In this document: in pieces, positions 54,901-60,900 of the stretch
Layout: each line of letters starts with the position of its first letter
How positions within the stretch are numbered: the stretch's first letter is position 1
Assembly: GCF_027580225.2 (NCBI RefSeq)
Contig: NC_073340.2
Location: 20,158,001 to 20,222,000 of the forward strand
Direction of reading: 5' to 3'
Length of the DNA: 64,000 nucleotides
From: Misgurnus anguillicaudatus
Lineage: Eukaryota; Chordata; Actinopteri; Cypriniformes; Cobitidae
Position numbers and translations under genes: made by a program
The notes under the pieces: model-generated
Databases searched by the model: none
Seen by the model: the letters and a program-made list of their open reading frames with translations, nothing else
What the model was told of the DNA's origin: nothing

Positions 54901-57900
54901 TGACATTAAAATTACTTGCGCTTGACGCCTCTACCGCAGCTGGGTGATTCTCACGAAACCATTGAAACACCACGGCACTAATGATTTTGTTAATATAGTA
55001 ACATTAAAAAGCATCAGAATTAACACAATACTGTGTTCTACCTTGCACAATGTGTGATTTCAACATAAGAATTTATAATTGTAAATTTTATCTCATTTTC
55101 TCCTGAAATTCTCATTACCGCAATGTGTCCGGCTGTGTTTGAACATGCGTTATGTTGTAATTTAATCAAATTAACACAAAAATATTAAGAAAAAAAATAA
55201 ATGGATGTTTTGCTAGACTACTGACAGAACAAATATTTACTGAATATTCATGTATAATAATAATGAAGAAAAATTAGGAAAATGATGTGTCCATGCCAGA
55301 TGTTCTCATCCTCCGCAACACTTTTTAAGAACAGTTTAAGCACACATACAGAATTTTAATAAAGTTTGATTTTGAGTGACCAAGCACATGGACAAGTTAC
55401 TTCAAGATGGCTACCAGGTAAGATCTTTTTGTTACAGTTAATTTGAAATATTGTCTTGTCAGATTGCTTACACGACATTTTGATTATCATTACCGCAACA
55501 GATGCTTATTAAATGTTAATTTAATTAATAGAAGCATAATACTTTGATTTTAAATGCATGTGCAGAATCTCCAAATTATGTTCTTTCAGGTTTGTCATGT
55601 CATTTTGAAAATTTGTCAGTGTTGATGTTTTCTGACTGTTGCGGTAATTAGATTTTTTAGGACTAATTTTTTAAATTATGTTACAAAAAGTGTTAAATGA
55701 TAAGTAAAAGTTTTTAAATTAATGTTCCCATTTACTCCAGACTTTGTTTTTCAATGTCTGGTGGGAAAAAAAGGAAAATTTAAGCAATTTTTACATTTTC
55801 ATGCTTGACATTTTTAAAACCAAGTTTTCGTGAGAATCACCCGGCTGGTGTGAACGCAGCATTACAGTTCCCTTTCAAGGGAACTCGCGCTACGTCACTG
55901 CGGTGACACTTTGGGGACACCTCCAAGGGTAAGTGTGTCTGAATGTGTATATCAAATTCAACCAGTGGCTTAACGACAAAGACATGGTGACGCGGGAGCC
56001 AGGAAGTATATCGATCTGACATATTGCCAAAGACGGCGTTACAGGGACACAGGAAGTATGGCAAGGGAGACACAGCACCTCGTTCTCCTCTCAGAAAACA
56101 TACGTAACCCGAGACATTTTCATGTGTCAAACACAACTATGCAAAAAAGCATTTTGGTATGAATCAACATTCGCATACAGAAGATATAAGCATTTAAAGC
56201 GAACAGTTTAGCAAGTGTGCTTAAAAAGTCTAGAATTTTTATGATATTATCCTACACTACACAGGGAATAATATGGATTTTTTCCAGAAAACTTTTTGCA
56301 TGAAATAAATTCAAGCACTTTCAATGACCTGTATCTGTGTATGTATACTTTCAAACACTTCCCAGGGCCTTGAATATTTTCCCCCAGATTCACAAACTTT
56401 CAAGGATTTCATGGACCCGTGGGAAGAAAACAGGCCTTATTGTGTAATGCTGCACAAAAGCCAAAAACAAACCAGGCATCAATAGGAATATCTTAGAGGT
56501 TCAGTGTTTCAAAATGTTTATAGGAGAAATCCGAGGGTTCTTTTGATGTTTGGAAATTATCCTTGCAACATCTAGGAACTTTAGTGATGCCTAAAGAAAC
56601 CTTTTTAGGATTTTCTCAACATGTTAACAGAATCTTTTCCAATTCCTCTAAAGAAGGGCAGGTATCTTTATCCTCCGAAGAAGGGGTGACAAAAAATATA
56701 AAAATAAATGAAATTCCTTCTCCCTCCATGTTGGTCCCTCTCCTTTCGCATGCATTTGGTAAAACGAAGTGGAAATTTTCGTTCTGATGTAACTGGAAAC
56801 AGGGAGCATTTTCAGTGGCAACAAATCCTTGTGTTACAGTGCTGTATCCCTATGGCAGTAGAGAGAAAGAAAGAACGAGAGAGAGAGAGAGAGAGAGATG
56901 GAAAAGCAGGGGATAAATAGCTGGAAATCGATAAAGTGCTCCCAAAGCGCATGCTGTTGCCGCTACTAATGCTCGCACTCTCGTTCGTCGTCTTCTCCCA
57001 GATGCTCTGCATTCTTGACATCAGAACGGAAAAATTTACTGTTAGCCGAGAAGAAATTTAATATGACCATTCCTGTCATATCCCTCATTGCTGCCATATT
57101 CAGCCGGCGCTCTGCTTAAGTCATAAGAGAGACTCAGCACCTGAACGATAAACAATATGTAGCTCAATGTGGATCTCGTTACAGACGACAACATCATTAC
57201 GCCACACTTGTTTCTCAACAGGACGGATGGAAATAAGTGTATCCACACACACAAAGACTTACGCTTTAAATCAAAAGAACAACTATGGACATTTAAGGAC
57301 AATATCATTCAGCTTCAAGAAGTTGGAGTTTCATAGATAATACCCACACATTAAACTGTCACACATATAAATGTCTTCATTAGAGGTTGCTTATCTGTTA
57401 AAGAACTTTTGCCTTAAGAGCTTCCCTTATGTTCCTTTTTGTTTGTCTCTCTTTTTGCTGACATACTTGGAACTTTTATCTTTTTTGTGACACCTTGGGG
57501 AGAGCTATAGTAATTTGATGAGCAGGCCAGCCTATAATAACACAGTAAAACTTTATATGATGCATAAATGTGCTACAGAGGGCTAAGATGCTACAATTAT
57601 TGGGCAGTGATCTGGCTAACAAGCTACATAGTTTTGCAGCTCTGAAGATGAAACGGCTCACTGAATAATCGTCCTGTTTACCAAACTCAGAGACAAAAGA
57701 AAAATGACTAAGTGTCTAAACTGTATCTAAACAGATCTGTATGTTAAAAACTACACTGATATGATTTCTGCTCATCTGAAAAGGAACAGAAATGAGATGT
57801 AATGTGATCACGAAAATGATGGACAGCCCACACTGTAAAAAAATTGTTGGTTTAACTGTGTCAACTAATATTTTTAAGTTGAATTACCTCAAAACTTCAA

Positions 57901-60900
57901 TGCAGCCAGGTAACTTTTTTTACAGTGCATAAAATACTACACTGTCAGAAGAAAATGGTCCAAAGCTGTCATTGGTCCATTATTACCCCTTAAAATGTCC
58001 TAATTTGTATCATTTAGGTATAGATATGTATACATTTGATACCAATATATATCTTTGAGATACTTACATGCACTCTTTAGGAGCAAAAGTGTTTGAAAAA
58101 GCACTTTTTGAAAGGGTAGTGCCCCAATGACAACTAGGTAGCTTACTGCATAGTTCAAATATGCAATGTATTAATCTTGACTCACTTTACTTTCATCTTT
58201 ATAGACAAAAAAATCAGTTTAATGTATTGATTCTTCACATGCAAATTTTCACAAAACTAAAATATTTCCCCTAGCCTTAGTCTTGAATTTCAAACCAGTT
58301 TAAATGTGAAAATTTTTTGAAAAAGGGAGTCAGGTCGAGTACCAAAACACACTTGTAACCAATCAGCAGTAAGGGGCATGTCTACTAAACGACATTGTTG
58401 CGTATGTGTGGGCCGCCTCTATCAAAAGAAGGTAGGGGCGTGTTTGTTTAGGTGATTTCAAATGTCAACATTGGCTTTCAGAGATCATGGACCCTGCCTT
58501 TAACAAAAAGAATGTGAATGAGTAATGCTGGGTACACACCAAAAGATAATCGGGCTGATTTTGGGCCGATTTCCCCCCTTTCGACTATCGTAGCTATGTC
58601 CCGATTATCACAATTGTTCTACAGATTATCTTATCAGATTTTCCCTTGGTGTGATGTGTGTTAAGAGTGTCTGAACCTTATTGGAAGAATGTCAGAGCCG
58701 CCCCGACCGCGAATCGAAAATATTAAACATGTTTAACTCTTTCCCCGCCATTGACAATTTACCTTGTCAATCGGCAAAGCCGCTACAATCCACCAGGGGG
58801 ATTGTTTTTGAAGAAACCTACCCATATCTGAAAGGTGATAAAAAGAGAACTAATCAAGGTAGGATGAAATGTTTTTTTTTTTTTGTTTGTTTGTTTTTGA
58901 AAGCGGAGGGTCTGTTCTTTCATTTATTATTTTGTATGTTTATATATTTAAAAAAGAGCATTTTCTGGGAGGCATAAACGTTTGTGAAAATCGAAAAATA
59001 GAAAGCTGGCAGGGAAAGAGAAAATATTTACAATCAGAAATCCTGATGTGTGGGGGAAACCCAGTAGACAAACATGCGCACGCTCTTGAGATTATCACGT
59101 GAAATGAAACAATATCCAATCAGAAACCGAGATGATGGAAGACGGAAGCAGTCATGGTGAAGCACAAAGTGAAGTTGATGTAGACATCAGAGTTGGACCA
59201 CGTTCCCGCTGTCTCTACGGCTTCACCCAAACCCTTTTCTTTTTTCCTTGAATTTTCTGTTGAAATTTCTTCCTGCATATCATCCACCATGCTTATTCTG
59301 AAGTCTCGTGAGATTTCCTGTATTCACAGTCGAGACTCTGGTTGAAAATCTGTTTGTGTGTGGTGTGCTGTCTTTGACACATCATGGCACAGCACACACT
59401 ATAGATGCAAAACGGTTAAAAAAATCCTAGATTTATCTTCATGTTTGTGGTCTATCACATTTGAAAATCTTATAAGATGTAAAAAATCTTTTGGTGTGTA
59501 CCCAGCATAACGTTCTTGTGCTTTGCAAAATATGAATCTTTCTATTGACAACATGATAACCAAGGCTGGTTTTACACGGTTCCTTATGGAAGTACAAGTG
59601 AATAACTTCTGACTTTGTAAACGTAAGCCGAGGCGCACAAAATGATTGAGTTTGCAGTTGATGTAAAAAGAATTACAGTAATGTATCACCTGACATCAAC
59701 ACCAGGCTCATTCTCACACAAACACATTTTACAGGTAGTGGGTGGATGAGTCTGTCAGCCCAAGGACACCCAGGGGTCATGAAATCAAATGCCACCAGGA
59801 AGCAAAACTCCCACACTAAAAACAGGATACATATGAAGTAGTAAGGGAACAGCGTTCTAATGTCCATAGGGCTATTTCATACAGAGGAATGGAGATCAGA
59901 TGAAAACAATACAGACACTACAAGATAAAGTACTTCAATGAGAAAGAAACAGAAGAAAAAGAGAAGAATGAGCCAGAAATAAGCTAATATTTTAGTGGTA
60001 GTCCTCCTTGATCAATTTTCGTGTAGGTTTTGGCAATTAAATCTTAATTTCCTGCCTTATGAATGAGAAAGGGGTTGTGTCAGGTGTCCAACAAAGGGCC
60101 AGAAGCCAATTAGGCATCAAGAGCAGCACAAAAAGTGGCAAAACATTCAGGGCACCCGAGTATTCGCACACATAATGTCTATAATGGGATCAATCTATCA
60201 GGTCTGCATTGGCTTACTGGGCTTTTAAAGTATTCATTAAAAGTCTGTTGGGCAAGACAGGATCGCACACAGTGGACGTATCCTAACCACACCACACGTC
60301 TCCCGGCAACCTTACAGTCGTCCATCAGGCTTTTATACCTCAACTAGACATTATTTTCTAATAGATTATATTCACTTAGTAATCCCTTCTTTATAAAGGA
60401 AACGACGCCAGGAGTGAGCGATGTGTGCCAGAAAAAGGAAGAAGGGAAAACAGTGTGTGTCTGGGAGAGACAGAGCAAGCAATGTTTAGTTGTGTGTTTG
60501 CTCTTCAAACACAATTGCAAACACACACATTGCAATGCTGTGACCCCTGGACGTTTGAACTAATGAGAGGTCGATCACATCACAAGAATAAAGCTGAGAG
60601 ACAGCCAAGTTCAAGTTTAATTTGGATCCCAAAAAGTCAGTAATTGTGTGAAATGACCATAATAGTAATAGATGGTCTAAGTTTCCACCTTGTCTTTTCA
60701 ATTTCCAACATCCATTGAGTAACCATGACTGCTAAAGAGGGAAAACCTTTCAAATATGAAAAACACCTATACAAACTCATTCTTCTATCACAGGGGAGAT
60801 GACTAACTTTTGATAGCAGTGCTTAAACATATGTAGGGATGTCAAAAGTACAGGCTTTACAGGAAACACCAATTCAATGCAATAACATTATGAAGTTATG

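Larger units (their letters stand above)
54599..56425. mobile_element. hAT element, CAGGGTTCCCACACCT end, with nested insertions
   Basis: Left cagggttcccacacct then ttcaaggacctttcaaggac; right caaactttcaaggatttcat then ggacccgtgggaa, in mirror orientation. The exact right end and the duplication are eroded. It is filled by a GCGTT-type MITE, a family C copy and another repeat. Confidence 0.72.
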
